A stretch of DNA of 64,000 nt, taken from NCBI GenBank assembly GCA_020091685.1, contig CM034613.1:21075801-21139800 (forward strand), read 5' to 3'. This stretch comes from Lutjanus erythropterus. Taxonomy: Eukaryota > Chordata > Actinopteri > Lutjaniformes > Lutjanidae. Position numbers and translations under genes: made by a program. The notes under the pieces were generated by a model, which was given only the letters and a program-made list of their open reading frames with translations, was not told where the DNA came from and made no database searches. Shown one piece after another: positions 1 to 11,524 of this stretch; position 1 is the stretch's first letter; each line of letters opens with the position of its first letter.

Positions 1-438
1 TCCTTCAACACAACGAACACAGACTGCATAAAAATACTTACTCCACTATATTTATTTGACAGCTATAGTTACTAGTTAGTGCTAATGTACTGTTATACAC
101 AGATTAAACCACCCAACAGTATGTGAAGTAGCTCAAAGTTTATTATTTATTATTATTTATGATATTCTTTGTGGATGTTGCTGTTTATACATATATAAGA
201 TTTTGAATGCTGGCGTTTAATTATAATGGAGCACTTTTACAAGGAAAAGTCAAAAAACTGTATTTTTTTTATCACAATTAAGCAGGAATGAGTGAAAGTC
301 ATTTTACCTTGATAAATTACCTGAATATCCATCCAACAAATTAACTAATTGACTACTTGTTTCAGCATTAATTCACTGGCCAATTTCCCGCAAACCTCTC
401 TCAAGTCTGTGTCATTGTGATTTGGCTAATCTCAGTGG

Positions 439-1000
439 CTGTGTTGCACCAACAAGGATTCATTTGTAAAACTGATTAAATCATGGTTTGATTTTAAATA
501 ATGTTGCGCCAAATTTCTAAACTAGCTTAAAACTGTGGAAGGTTAAATTGAAACCTCTCTTTGTACCATAGTTTAGTTTCGCTTTAAACCTAGATTAAAT
601 TGAAATATGTGGCAAGGTACAAAATGAACAAGCTTGTTTGAAAAATGCAGCAATTTTACTGCTACTGGCAAACAATTCAGCATTTTGTCAACTTTTTAGC
701 CAGCCAGCAAAGAATGAAGCATTTTGTTATTTTTTGAAGTAGCTAACAAACAATGTAACATTATGTTAACTTTTTCGGTAGCTAGCAAACAATGTAACAT
801 TTCACTAACTTTTTGAGCAGCTAAAAAAAGTAACGCTGTGTTAACTTTTTAGCTAGCCAGCAAGCTAATTTAGGTAAGCAAGCATCACCATATTGATTAA
901 ACTCGCTTAACTTTCAGTTTACATCAATAAACTTTGATTTACGAAACAGTGAAATTTTAAATCTAGACTTGCTCATTTTAAACCTAGTTTTGCTAAACTC
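439..1000. repeat. MITE relic, 'TTGCACCAA' family, copy A
   Basis: It starts with TGTTGCACCAACAAGGATT. The interior has several irregular units of roughly 40-60 bases built on AGCTAGCAAACAATGTAACA and ACTTTTTAGC (about 660-870). It resembles the more complete copy at 42070-42847 in its start, its 'AAACCTCTCTTTG' segment and its TAGC-rich core. The far terminus is not recognisable, so the end coordinate is approximate and the copy is probably truncated. Confidence 0.55.
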
Positions 1001-1934
1001 TGACAGTGACGTAAATCTAAATAAAAATCACAGACTCATTTGGAGAGTCACTTCAATTTTGAATGTGATGACCAAAAAGTGCTGCTCATTTCAGTATCCC
1101 TCTGTGTACGAACAAGTGCGTGCATGTCTGAGGATTTGTTTGTCATCATCTCCCTCATCATATCCTGGTGGCTGATGTGACTCCGTTTCATTTGACGCCA
1201 AACTTACTTAACAGCCCTTATTAAAACACAAAGAGCCAAAAGCCATGTAATCAGATGATACAACTATAATTGCGGTGGAAATTACTTTAATCCAAGTGTG
1301 GTTGTGACAGTGAGAAAGATTTTCAGATGGATAATGTGACTTGAAACCACAGTCGTCCAGCACATGACATTGTGTGGATGCTGTGATATTATGGATAAAG
1401 ATGGGATATGAATCTAATCATGAATTTTATACTAAACTATACTGATAGTTAATCTTATTTTACTACAAACGCCACAATTTAAGGATGCTGTGATGACTAC
1501 CAGTCATGCATTTTGATTAAGATGCTAATATTTTAATGCGGCGCTGTTAGCATAATTTTGCCCTGTTGATAAACATCAATGCCTCTCTTTGATTTTGCTG
1601 CTCTGACTACACTGTGGCCATGAAAGCGTTTCCTCTGGTCTCCTGTTTATCCTTTGGTCCAGTGCTCTTTGAAGTGAAAAACACACATAAATTACACTTG
1701 GCAGTGACTGTGATTGATTTAAATACAGCTTGAAGACAACACTTGCAATCAATTTGGCAGTTCTTGATAATGTCATGCTTGTTTAACATCGGATGTGATG
1801 CTCATTAACTGTTTCAGTGGGCAATCCTAATGACTAATATAAAGAATATTAAGAAGCCATGTGACGCCTATTAATGAAGTTTTAGTAACAGCAAACTCAT
1901 CTTTGTGAATAATCAGTTGATAATTAATTAAAGC

Positions 1935-2030
1935 AATAGTCTGACATTTTGGGAAATACGTTTATTTGTTTTCTTGTCGAGAGCAAGATGAGAAGATGTT
2001 TTTGACCCGATCATCCACCCAGCCTCCTTC
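1935..2030. repeat. Fragment of a common teleost inverted-repeat element
   Basis: The segment reads like TTTTGGGAAATACGTTTATT followed by a TCGAGAGCAAGATGAGAAGAT motif. The same motif appears at one end of the fuller copies near 10832 and 14843. A matching opposite end lies at 2755-2900, so one element may have been split by the hAT-type MITE at 2048 and other sequence. Confidence 0.5.
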
Positions 2031-2047
2031 TTACGCTCTATCTACAC

Positions 2048-2193
2048 CAGTGCTTCCCAACCCTGGTCCTCAAGGCACACTGCCCTGCATGTTTTAGATG
2101 TTTCCCTGCTCCAACACACTTGAGTCAAATGATCAGGTTGTTGTCAGGCTTCTGCAGAGGCTTGATGACGAGCTGATCATTTGGGAAACACTG
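2048..2193. mobile_element. hAT-type MITE with perfect 8-bp target duplication
   Basis: A 146-bp non-autonomous element. It begins CAGTGCTTCCCAA and ends TTGGGAAACACTG, which are inverted repeats with one mismatch. It is flanked on both sides by the 8-mer ATCTACAC (2040-2047 and 2194-2201), an exact 8-bp target-site duplication typical of the hAT superfamily. The interior is an imperfect palindrome containing CTCCAACACACTTGA and CAAATGATCAG segments. It has no coding capacity and must have been moved by a transposase encoded elsewhere. Confidence 0.85.
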
Positions 2194-2754
2194 ATCTACA
2201 CTACACTCGCTCACAGCACATTCGGGCCGGACTTGGAGAGGGGAGTAGGCGTTGATAATGTGAGAGGCTAGAAATGGGGAGTGACAGGGGAGTGGATTTT
2301 CATTCCTGTCCCATTTCACTCCCACAAAAATACCTCTACTCCGTTCCAGAGAAAATAAAAAAATCCTCTCCTGTCCCACCCTGTTTCCACCCACCGACAG
2401 AACAGACAGGAGAGAATAAAAAACTATAGAAGAAAATTGTATTTTTTATTTTTTAGTTGTTCATATTAGAACTGCACATGTACATATAACTGACTGATTG
2501 TTATTATGATTCCCGTCTCACCCACTCTCGTTGACTTTTGCTCCTGTTCCCTCTCTGTCCCGTCATGAATAGTGAAATTGACTCCCATCCTGCAGGAACC
2601 CTGCAGGAATCCTGCAGGAATCCCAGGTCACACAAGATTCACAAAAGCCTCTAGCTAGAAACAGTCTTTGTGTCTTTGTACTTGCTTGTTTAACTACAAC
2701 ATGTTGTTTTTACATGCAAGTTTTAAATAAATAAATAATATGTTAATTAGTTTA

Positions 2755-2900
2755 CTTTTGGACAGAGCCAGGCTAGTTGTTTCCCCCTTTCTCCAGTCTT
2801 TATACTAAGCTAAGCTAACTGAGCTGGTAGTAGCTTCACATTTAGTGTACAGAAATGTGAGTGGTATCAACTTTCTCATCGAACTCTCAGCAACAAAGTG
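2755..2900. repeat. Fragment of teleost inverted-repeat element (AAGCTAAGCTAA end)
   Basis: It contains CTAAGCTAAGCTAACTG, TAGCTTCACATTTAG and GAGTGGTATCAACTTTCTCA, the same order seen near the ends of copies at 10832-11524, 14843-15846 and 49812-50605. It stops about 40 bases short of slc24a2 exon 5, so a transposon remnant sits beside the donor side of that exon. Confidence 0.55.
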
Positions 2901-2936
2901 AAATGTCACATCTAAGGAACATGAACAAGTGTCTAC

Positions 2937-3035
2937 CTGAACGGCTTGCCACTCCGTTGGCCTTCTCACTGTCCTCCACTTGGCATTTCTTTTTAGCGAT
3001 CTTGTGAAGGATGGACGCCTTCTCTCGAAATTTAC
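2937..3035 (-). CDS. slc24a2: slc24a2 exon 5 (cytoplasmic loop of NCKX2)
   Basis: A 99-nt coding exon. In transcript orientation the acceptor is TCTGTTGCAG and the exon opens with GT, completing a glycine codon begun by the G that ends exon 3 or exon 4. It encodes KFREKASILHKIAKKK and then an acidic/polar stretch ending ANGVASRS. The donor is CAG|GTAGAC and the exon ends in phase 1. The KFREKASILHKIAKKK block is, from my knowledge of the family, diagnostic of the large cytosolic loop of NCKX2 and separates it from other SLC24 members. The loop continues in exons outside the window, followed by the alpha-2 repeat. Identity is secure; the exon number is my own count. Confidence 0.93.
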
Positions 3036-3696
3036 CTGCAACAGAGTGGCCACAGTGGTTAAACGCAGAACAGAGAGTCGCGTGCCGCAGCATCTTCAAA
3101 GCCTCTCGGCCTCATCCCAGTCAGAGCTCCTTCGCTGTCACCTTTGACCCCAGATGGGTCACATTTCAAAAGCACAGTGCACACAGGGTGGCGGCTTTAC
3201 ACAAAACTGCCGTTCAGACAACATCAAGAGTCAATATGACGTGGCATATCATATACTGATGATCCTGCAATGTCCTGGTCCTTGGTGGAGGCAAAGCCAG
3301 CAGAGAGGAATCTCTTGTGAAGAGATCTGCCTTCTGGAGGTCAGATCCGATCCTGTTCTCGTTCAGTTCTCATATCAGATCAGAAAATCACAAGAGATGT
3401 CAGAGGCCAGCGGGGGAACTAAGAGCAACCAAAGACTTAGCTGGGGACAGCATCACAGCATATCAAAAATAAAAAAAATGTATAGGTTTAAGACATTGTA
3501 TTCAAATATTTAAACAGGAAGCACCTGATTCTCATTATCATCATAGGCTTTCTGTTTTTAGTATTACTTGTATTTAGGTGCCTCCTGTTTTTAGATACAG
3601 TAGCTGTGTGCAAAGCCTCATAAAAACAGAAATACTGCAGCATGTAAGAGACATCTGCTAAATAAAGAATTCAATCAGTTTTTAAAATCACTTCCA

Positions 3697-4741
3697 CACT
3701 TAATTTGAGGGGGTGTCCATAAGACTGTCATGACACTGTCACATTACCATGTTATGACACCCGTCACGAACATGAAGGGGTCTTTATGAATGTTTATGAC
3801 TGCTGTCACAAGTGTTATTTGGTCAGTTTTCTTTTTTTTTATGCAAAGTTGGCATTGTGTGAGATGACTTTTGTTATGACAACTTGAAATTAACCAAGAC
3901 TACATAACCTGTCAATGTCTTTGTCATGACAACTTGACTTTATCAAACAGTTCATCAGGTTACTCTATACTCCTTGGTACTGCACTTGGTCATCAAACTG
4001 GCCTTATAACATTCAGTAACATCTTTATGGCAAGTCCAAAATGTACCACTTTACTTGAGGTCAAGGAAGATATTTATGAAACACTTATAATGGTCTTATG
4101 ATGGCCATATCAAAATCAACCACATATGACAGTTTAACGTCATGTTTTAAGTTTCTTCAAGGTTGATAATGCCAAGTTGTCACAACCAAAACATCGACAG
4201 GTTATGTCAACTTGATTAATGTCAAGTTGTCACAACACACATTTTTGTCTTGGGTCAAATTGCCATGACAAAGACAGTGACAGGTTACAGTGTTGTCAAG
4301 TTGTCGTAACAAATATATTGACAGATGTTGATGATTAATATCAAGTTGCCATAACAGACATTTTTGTCTTGGTCAATGTCAAGTTGTCATAACCAAGACA
4401 TTGACAGGTTACATTGACTTGATTATTGTCAAACTGTCATAACAAAGATACTGACAGATTATGCTGCATTGGCTCATGTCAAATTGTCATAACAAAGACA
4501 CTGACAGCTCATGTTGCCTTGTTAATGTCATGTTGTCATAACAACATCACTTTGTCTTGGTTAATGTTCAGACATCTCAAACAATGCCAACTTTGCATAA
4601 AAAATGACATAATTGACCAAAGGACACTTTATGACAACAGTCATAAACATTCATAAAGACTCCTTCATGGTCATTAAAGATGTTATGTCATGGTTATGAC
4701 AGTGTCACAACAGTCTTATGCACACCCCTTCAAATAAAGTG
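3697..4741. mobile_element. Foldback-type DNA transposon relic with long inverted ends, copy 1
   Basis: The left ~210 bases (from CACTTAATTTGAGGGGGTGT) match the reverse complement of the right end (CACACCCCTTCAAATAAAGTG), including shared blocks TTTATGAATGTTTATGACTG and TTATGCAAAGTTGGCATTGT. The interior is a degenerate array of roughly 50-60-base units carrying TCAAGTTGTCATAAC and AAGACATTGACAGG, in both orientations. There is no coding capacity. A second copy lies at 12431-13519. The superfamily cannot be assigned from the ends alone. Confidence 0.7.
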
Positions 4742-6216
4742 TTGCCATATATTTCTGATAACACTGACTGATTCAGTAACTCCACTCATACTGGGAATGC
4801 AATGCTGTGACGTAGTGGACTGGAACCAGTCATTAATTGAACAACATGACCTTGGGGCTTACGTAAGCATCGTACCCTCTTGACATTACAAATAATGGCA
4901 CACATAAGGCAGTTCTTCTGACGACTGGCGATCACTGGCCGCCGGCTTGTGGAACAATGACTTTCCAAGAAATCGCAGCGGCCTGAAATCGCCCAACGAC
5001 ACACACACGAACAACACTACAGCACTGAGACGAGAAGAAATATGACTCCAAATGCACAAACATGATGCAGGTTTTTATGTTCCCGTGTTATACAGATTAG
5101 ATTTTAATATTTAATGGCTATGCAGGCTGGGCATATTCAGCAATAGTTCTGTGAGAGTTTTCTACATTTGAAGCAAAACCGTGTTAGAGATGTTGTCTCA
5201 TCTAGTGTTTTTTTTTTCTTTTTTTGGTGTGAACCCCCTTGTGCATCATTAACCTCTGCGCTGTCATGTATCCATATCTAATTTCACTGACTTCCTGTGC
5301 GTGTCAGGTTTTGCATGCATGTCCTGCCTACTCCCAATCAGCCCATTGCAATCAATGTGAAAGATTTTTTCTTCTTCGTTTTATGAGGGCACGGCTGATT
5401 TGTCAGTGCTTGACACAGTGACGCGTCGATACGCACTCCACCCAACCATGTCAACACTGTCTGTGACCTTCTGGCAAAATCATTAACCACCCCAAGTCAC
5501 CGCCGGGGCTCCTCCTATCTCCTCTATCTCCCTCTACATTTCTCCATCACTCCTGTTTTCCTCACTCATCTGTCTTTGGCAAACATCGTCTTTCTCTCAC
5601 TTTGTCTTTTCATTGTTTGGCGCCCCCTCACCTCCCCGCCCCGCCTCAGACACACACATGCACACAAAGACATACACGCGCACGCACGCATACTGAACAT
5701 TTTCACAAGACGGCATCTCACATTCCTCTGCCTTGACATCACTCACCTTGGGTGGTCACTGTCAGTTGTGTGTGGTTGTGAGCGTGCACTTGCGTGTGTT
5801 CGTTTCTACAAACGTGGGCGTGAGATCATTGTCTCTGCTTGGAACATCAGGTTTGGGCTCTCCGCCGCAGGCATTCAAAGGAATTTCTTAAATGTTCGAG
5901 ATAACCACCCCGGCATGAGATTGCAGCACTAGCTGTGAAAATACTATCACCACAAAGACCCACAAAGGCAGAGAGCAGTTTACCACAGATGATAAGGGTT
6001 TTAGAAATCACCGGATTTGTATTACCTTTTTTAAAAAAAAATTTTTGTTCCATTTATGTATTGCACAACTCCAGAAAAGGTCTAGGTCTAAATATTTATA
6101 GCAAAATTGCAATTTCTCTGTTCATGTACATTTTTCTTTTGTTTTCATTTCACACATGCTTTGGGAATGTAAACATCTGTCAATACAACATATTTAAATT
6201 TGAATTTGTTTAAAGG

Positions 6217-6688
6217 TACACTGTAAAAAAAAATCATACACGGATTTTGTGGAATCAATCTTGCAATCGTGCAATCTAATCTTTTCTCATTAACATATAT
6301 ATACAAGTTTTACTTATTTAATCAATTCAATAAAACTTATTCTCATTAAACTCATTAAAATATGTTTAAAAAGGAACATGATCAATGTATTAGCAAACTT
6401 CCCAGCATGCACTGTTTGAGTTAAAAAACTCATCTCTACTCCTTTTTATCATTTGAAAAAAACAAACATGAAAAGTATTATAAATCTGAGTATATATCTG
6501 AGTATTGAATTGAGTGCCTACCTCTTTATTAATATAAAATTTATTTGACAAGAAAATTCTATTTGTTTTGAATCATTAATAAATTACCTCAACTTGTCTT
6601 TTCAAATTCAGTCAATTTAAATTTTTAAGGCAGCCTGGACACTAACTTGTTTATGTTAAAATAAATAGTTTCTATTTACAGTGTTGTA
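6217..6688. mobile_element. MITE with TACACTGTAAA inverted ends
   Basis: It begins TACACTGTAAAAA and ends TTTACAGTGTTGTA, which are inverted repeats. The interior has ACTTATTTAATCAATTCAAT and CCTCAACTTGTCTTTTCAAA segments. I recognise the family as a frequent teleost short element with alternating 'CAAGTT/CAACTT' motifs. A related fragment is at about 17395-17535. Confidence 0.6.
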
Positions 6689-8025
6689 ATCGCTTCTTTT
6701 TATTATTTTATCTCAAAAATATTTTGCCATGAGACTTACCCTGCATTCAACCTTAATGCATTTAAGCTAGTTAGCTTTAGCAGGAGTTTAGCTAGCATCT
6801 CCATCATGTCTGGATTTAGCTACTGCCTTGTTTAGTTATGTGGAATAACAAACTTAAATACAAAGATGTCAATTCATGAAAGTAAGTTTAGTTTTAGCTG
6901 TGGCTAGCCTTGTGTGTGCTATCTTTCACTTTCAGGTTGCTGCAGATTTTCACAGAAATCATACATCTCTATGGCATAATACTTTTTAAACAAAAGAATT
7001 AGGTAGTTACTGCAGTTTGCCTTTGCAGGGTGCGGTTTGAAATGTTATCATGGGCAAACAAAATGTGCATCGATCAAAGTGAGCACAAAGACTTGCTGCT
7101 TTGGGTTTGGACAAAAGCAAACAAAAGCTAAGAAAAATCAAGTTTTTCTTGATTAAATGGCTGCCTTTCAGTCTGCGCAGAGTGGAAAAAAATGTTTCCT
7201 GGGAGGTCCATTTAAGGTGCACACATTGTCAGAACCACCCAATTTGCATAATGATGAAGCAATTGCAGAGTCTTTAAGAATAACCAGCCCTTCCCATGGC
7301 TGCCGTTACACAGCCGGCCGCTCATTTTCCCTGTCAGCTCTGCCTGTTACGCAACCACCGGGTGGATGAGTCACTCCGGTTTGCCGAATTCAGCAACGTA
7401 CGTCTTACGTGCGTGCACCCGCTGCTGGTGCAAGTGGAACCTCCAAGTGAGCTCTGAGGCATGGATGATGTGTTTCTCAGCGACGCAGATGGGCCAAAGA
7501 AAAACAGAAAGGAAAAAGAAACCTTGTGCCTTGTGTTTTCTGAGTGTGGGGCATGAGATGGTATGCTGTGCATTTGTGTGTGGTTTTACCAGCCTGCATA
7601 ATAATAAATGTCCTCAAATTTGACCAAGAATCCACAGAATCAAACATAACATAACATATGACTGCAATTTTCTGAGTGTCTTTAAAATATCTGGTTAGTA
7701 AATAAAATAAAAATCCATATAAACACTACACACAGTAACACACAATATGTATGTACATATTCTGTGGGCAGAAATAATAAAATAAGCCAAAAATAAAAAT
7801 GAGAATAAAATGTAAATCAAAGAAATGGCATGGCTACCATGATTTGCACTTATGTCAGTGAAATCTCAGAGAGGTCGTGGAACTTAAAAGTCAAAACTGT
7901 GCGAACCGTATGTCACAAGCAAACGAAAAAATGGGGCTGAAGTTGGTTAAAATGGAGGAAAAAAAAAAACCAAGAGGGATGACAGAAGCTGACTCAAAGA
8001 ATCAAGTGAAAACTTTCGGGCTTAC

Positions 8026-8076
8026 CTTCCTCAGTCATTGAGTGATAATATTTTAGTTTCCCATAAGTCCCAAGCT
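8026..8076 (-). CDS. slc24a2: slc24a2 exon 4, 51-nt cassette exon
   Basis: In transcript orientation the acceptor is GATGTTGTAG, followed by AGCTTGGGACTTATGG, and the donor is GAG GAA G|GTAAG. With phase 1 at both ends it encodes ELGTYGKLKYYHSMTEE (17 residues), which closely matches the 17-residue segment alternatively included in mammalian NCKX2. Length divisible by three and equal phases mean exon 3 can join directly to exon 5 without a frameshift: skipping gives LSE-G-KFREK and inclusion gives LSE-ELG...TEE-G-KFREK. Relative to the mammalian form as I remember it, the central Asp-Thr is His-Ser here. The exon is too short to be seen as an open frame and was found by searching for the expected peptide and splice sites. 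Confidence 0.92.
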
Positions 8077-10625
8077 CTACAACATCACAGCAAAAGACAA
8101 GGGTAAGGCAACGAACACACAGAGAAAAGGAAAAGAGTGTACATGACAGAACAAGACAGGTCTGCTGGTTCTACATCACATACGGCACAAACACTCACAC
8201 AGGCACACGGAGGGACACACAGAAAGATAACGTCTCTCCGAGTCATCACTGCATAAGTGCAAAACAAAGCGGTTGAATTACAAATAAGATACATTATAGT
8301 GTTACAGTACTGATATATAAAGGGCCTGCCAGTGGCACAGGTTAAAGGGCTATTAGAGAAAATCTGCGAGATTTAGGGAGGGGGAAGGGGCGGTAAATAG
8401 ACTAGAAAAAAATAATAAGAGGTTCATACAAAGATATATTAAAAAATAAACAGAACAGGAAAGTCAGAAGAGAATTTACTGGGTCAACATGCAACAAAAT
8501 GATGAGTCCTCCTCTCCTCTGCACGCAAGCTTAGTCAAAGGCTTCATGAGTCAGCGCTTTATTTCCACAATGAAACCCGAACAATTAATTTGATTCCCTT
8601 ACTGTAGCAGTTCTTGGCGCTACAGTAAATAGATGGTCAGCACATCTGCATGATGAATTCGCCGGGAATTCAAACCTGCAGCAACAGCTGAACGTGAAGA
8701 CACCCGACCACACCGCGTCTCACAAAGTGGCTCCCAGCTTAGAGCTGTTTCAACAACCACAACTAACAGCATGAGGATTTAGGTTTTCAGCATTTACACT
8801 GTGATAAAAAAAAATAAACTAAAACAACTTTTTCTGACCGATAATCTTTTGTTGAGATGATTTACTTTTCTTCTTTTCCTCCACAGATACAAAAATGAAT
8901 CTTTGACTTCCAGAAACCCCAAAAATTCTGTTTCAAAAACTGTTCGCAGTGAGCTGAGAGCCTGGTTTCAATTAAAGACTATAAGCTGAAAAACTTTTTT
9001 TTAGTTTTCAAAGCTTAAAACTTTCTAAACTTTTTTTTATACAGTGTAGCTAATGTAGCTTTTTAGCAACAACCATGATTAAAATATTGCTGGCTGCTGA
9101 AATATACTGATGACTACAGTCAAACAAACCAAACCAACAGTAATTTCTCATTTGTATGTTAAGTAATTAGTAATATTTCATAAGTACAAAATAAAGTGCC
9201 CACTTGAGAGGATCAGTTCACCCAAATTACAAAAGAAAAGCAAACCAGTTTGGAAATAATGATTATTTTCGCTGTTGATTAATTTATTTTGTACTTTTAC
9301 TTTTCAGTACTCTAGCTACCACTGTCCACACTGCCATCTTTAATATATTTGCTGTACTAAATCATAAAATGACCAAGATTTGTCATCAGAGTTTAAGGAA
9401 ACATGTTAAGTTGAAATATTGGCTTCTCTGAAAACAAAATTACAGCCATCATGTTCGCCTTTGGAATTCCATTCTGGCACCCAAATGTCTGTTTTTGTTT
9501 GCTTGTTTCACATTTAAAATAATGCCGAATGAGTTATCGTCTTTTTATGACTCGTAAAAAATCATTAATAATCTTTTAGAAGAACTTCATGTTCATACAA
9601 ATTGAGTCTGACAGGCAGTGAGGCTCTGAACTCAAACTCCAGAGTTTGTGTTTGCAGAGCAGCAGTTTTAACTTTAACTGACAATTGACAGTTATAAACA
9701 GCTGATAAACTGACAGTGGAAGTCACTCGTCATTGTCAAAGTATAATATTGCGCTTGTCTTGCGTTGCAGTGTCCCTGCAGCCTGCAGGCAGCCTGAGCT
9801 TTGAGTCTAGAGAGGAGGGGGAGGGGGACACAACTCGCTTCAACCACAGACTGTATATTACATAGAAATTCAGCTCATTTAATACACCATCTGTGGCTCC
9901 AACTCACTATTTGGACTCATTTTTGAACGCTAGGATCTTACATATTGCTCCTTTTTTATAATTCAGGTAAACTGACCCATTAACTCTCATCACAAGCACA
10001 GACTTCTAGTTTTGTACATGCAGTAGGTGGACACCACTCTATAGGCCTACACCCACATGCACTCACACTGATATCCAACTCTGCCCAACAGTGGGCGACC
10101 ACTCCACTCACATGTGAGAGGATTATGGTGCGAACCGCATGCCAAATGCGGGACTTGGCAGCCCCCGAAAACACAATCTAATGAGATGAAAACACATCCC
10201 ACTGCAGAGTGTCTTGCTCATCTGCTGCACTTCCAGACAAGTGCCTCAATCCCATATGATTAGGCGATTTGGGTTTGAAGTGCACTATCACTGTAAGGCC
10301 TGCCTCTAACCGAGGCTGCTCTGAGGCCAATTAACCCACGACACAATCACTGCCCGCACATTCGTCTGTTTGCCCTCTGCAACCGGAGAGCCGGGGAGGC
10401 TTGTTGTTGTTTACCAGGGGCACTCTTGTCCTTGTGGCGTGACCTCTAAACCTCTGGTGAGCTGTGTGCTAGAGTGTGTGTGTCGTGTGTGTGCATGCCC
10501 GCTCCGTCTGCTGGGGGTTGGGGTGTCAGGGAAATTCACAGTCTGTGCTGAAGCAAAAAGGCTTTTAACATTGATTCTTTCACCCACCCGGCGCAGGGTG
10601 AGCTCAGAGGGCACAGGAGGGGGTG

Positions 10626-10629
<4 letters not shown>

Positions 10630-10658
<29 letters not shown>

Positions 10659-10659
10659 G
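10630..10659. repeat. (TG)n microsatellite
   Basis: An almost pure TG dinucleotide run following GACG, within slc24a2 intron 3. It explains the spurious Cys/Val and Thr/His frames on either strand here. Confidence 0.9.
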
Positions 10660-10831
10660 TGTGGTTAGAGGGATGATGGGTTGATTGGTGCTGGTTGACT
10701 GGTCACAGTTACATAACATACTGGATGTCAGATTATCTATCAAAACAAAATCAAAGGGGGGTGAGGTTTTAATACTGTGTTTGCAACATAGATAAGGGGT
10801 GGTCCCCGCGCTACATCAACTTAAAATTAAA

Positions 10832-11524
10832 AATTAAAGGAATAAGTTTTGAGAGATACACTTATTTGCTTTGTTGTCGAGAGTTAGATGAGAGGATCGA
10901 TACTGCTCTCTCATCAGTCCTTCTAAAATACAGCTGGAACCAGTAGCTGGTTAGCTTAAACATTGTTTCCACTGCATGGTAAGGCTTGTTTTGGCTCAGT
11001 TTTGGTACTTGGCCGGTTTCTAAGCTGATCGTCATGACGATGACACATGAAGCAACTTTTGGAAAACCAAAAAAGAACCGGGCGAGCCACATCATGCACT
11101 GGAAATGAGGCATTAGCTTAGCATAAAAACTGGAAACAGCTAGGTTGCAACTGTTGGAAGGTAAAAAAAATATAACAACAAAATAAAATACCAGCACTAG
11201 TAGTATCTTGCTTTCTTGATTTTAATTCATGCACTCTGGAGTGCAAAAACATCCATTTGGGTTTTACAAGGGGTTGTGTGATAATATCTTTTGCCTTGTC
11301 TCCAAAGTTGCTAATGCTAAGTAAGTTTAGTAAGCTTTAGACTTACTGGTAGGTGGATTTTGTTTCATTTTGACAGAGACAGCATAGCCGTTTCCCTTCA
11401 TTTCCACTCCTTACGCTAAGCTAAGCTAACTATCCACTGGCTGTAGCTTCATAGGTAGCTCACGATATGAATGCAATAAAACAAACAAATTCATTTCCCA
11501 AATGTTGAGCTACTCCTTCAATAA
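10832..11524. mobile_element. Teleost inverted-repeat element (AAGCTAAGCTAA family), copy 1
   Basis: The left end reads TTAAAGGAATAAGTTTTGAG and then CACTTATTTGCTTTGTTGTC. The right end is its approximate inverted counterpart, with CATTTCCCAAATGTTGAGCT and ACTCCTTCAATAA. Characteristic internal blocks are GAGTTAGATGAGAGGATCGA, ACGCTAAGCTAAGCTAACTA and GGCTGTAGCTTCATA. There is no coding capacity. The same blocks recur at 14843-15846, near 21740-22060 and at 49812-50605. Confidence 0.6.

Larger units (their letters stand above)
1..2936. other. slc24a2: slc24a2 intron 5, 5' part (continues beyond window)
   Basis: Non-coding sequence downstream of exon 5 on the minus strand. I looked for the next NCKX2 exon, an acidic loop followed by a segment like DQPLSLAWP, and did not find it, so it lies to the left of the window. 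The interval holds a MITE relic with TAGC-rich internal repeats (about 439-1000), an intact 146-bp hAT-type MITE (2048-2193) and fragments of a common inverted-repeat element (about 1935-2030 and 2755-2900). The rest is AT-rich sequence without recognisable content. Confidence 0.7.
3036..8025. other. slc24a2: slc24a2 intron 4
   Basis: About 5 kb between exons 4 and 5. It contains a 1-kb foldback element (3697-4741) and a MITE with CACTGTAAA ends (6217-6688). There is also a repeat-poor stretch at about 7205-7480 with mixed composition and no sustained frame. Short frames here have no codon pattern or homology I recognise. Confidence 0.6.

Noticed and set aside
1-2936. The next slc24a2 exon (start of the alpha-2 half)
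   Set aside because: I searched the minus strand for the acidic loop and LAWP-type segment and found none. It must lie outside the window.
3860-4560. A CRISPR-like or satellite array
   Set aside because: Units are variable, occur in both orientations and sit between long inverted arms. They are the core of a foldback transposon in a vertebrate genome.
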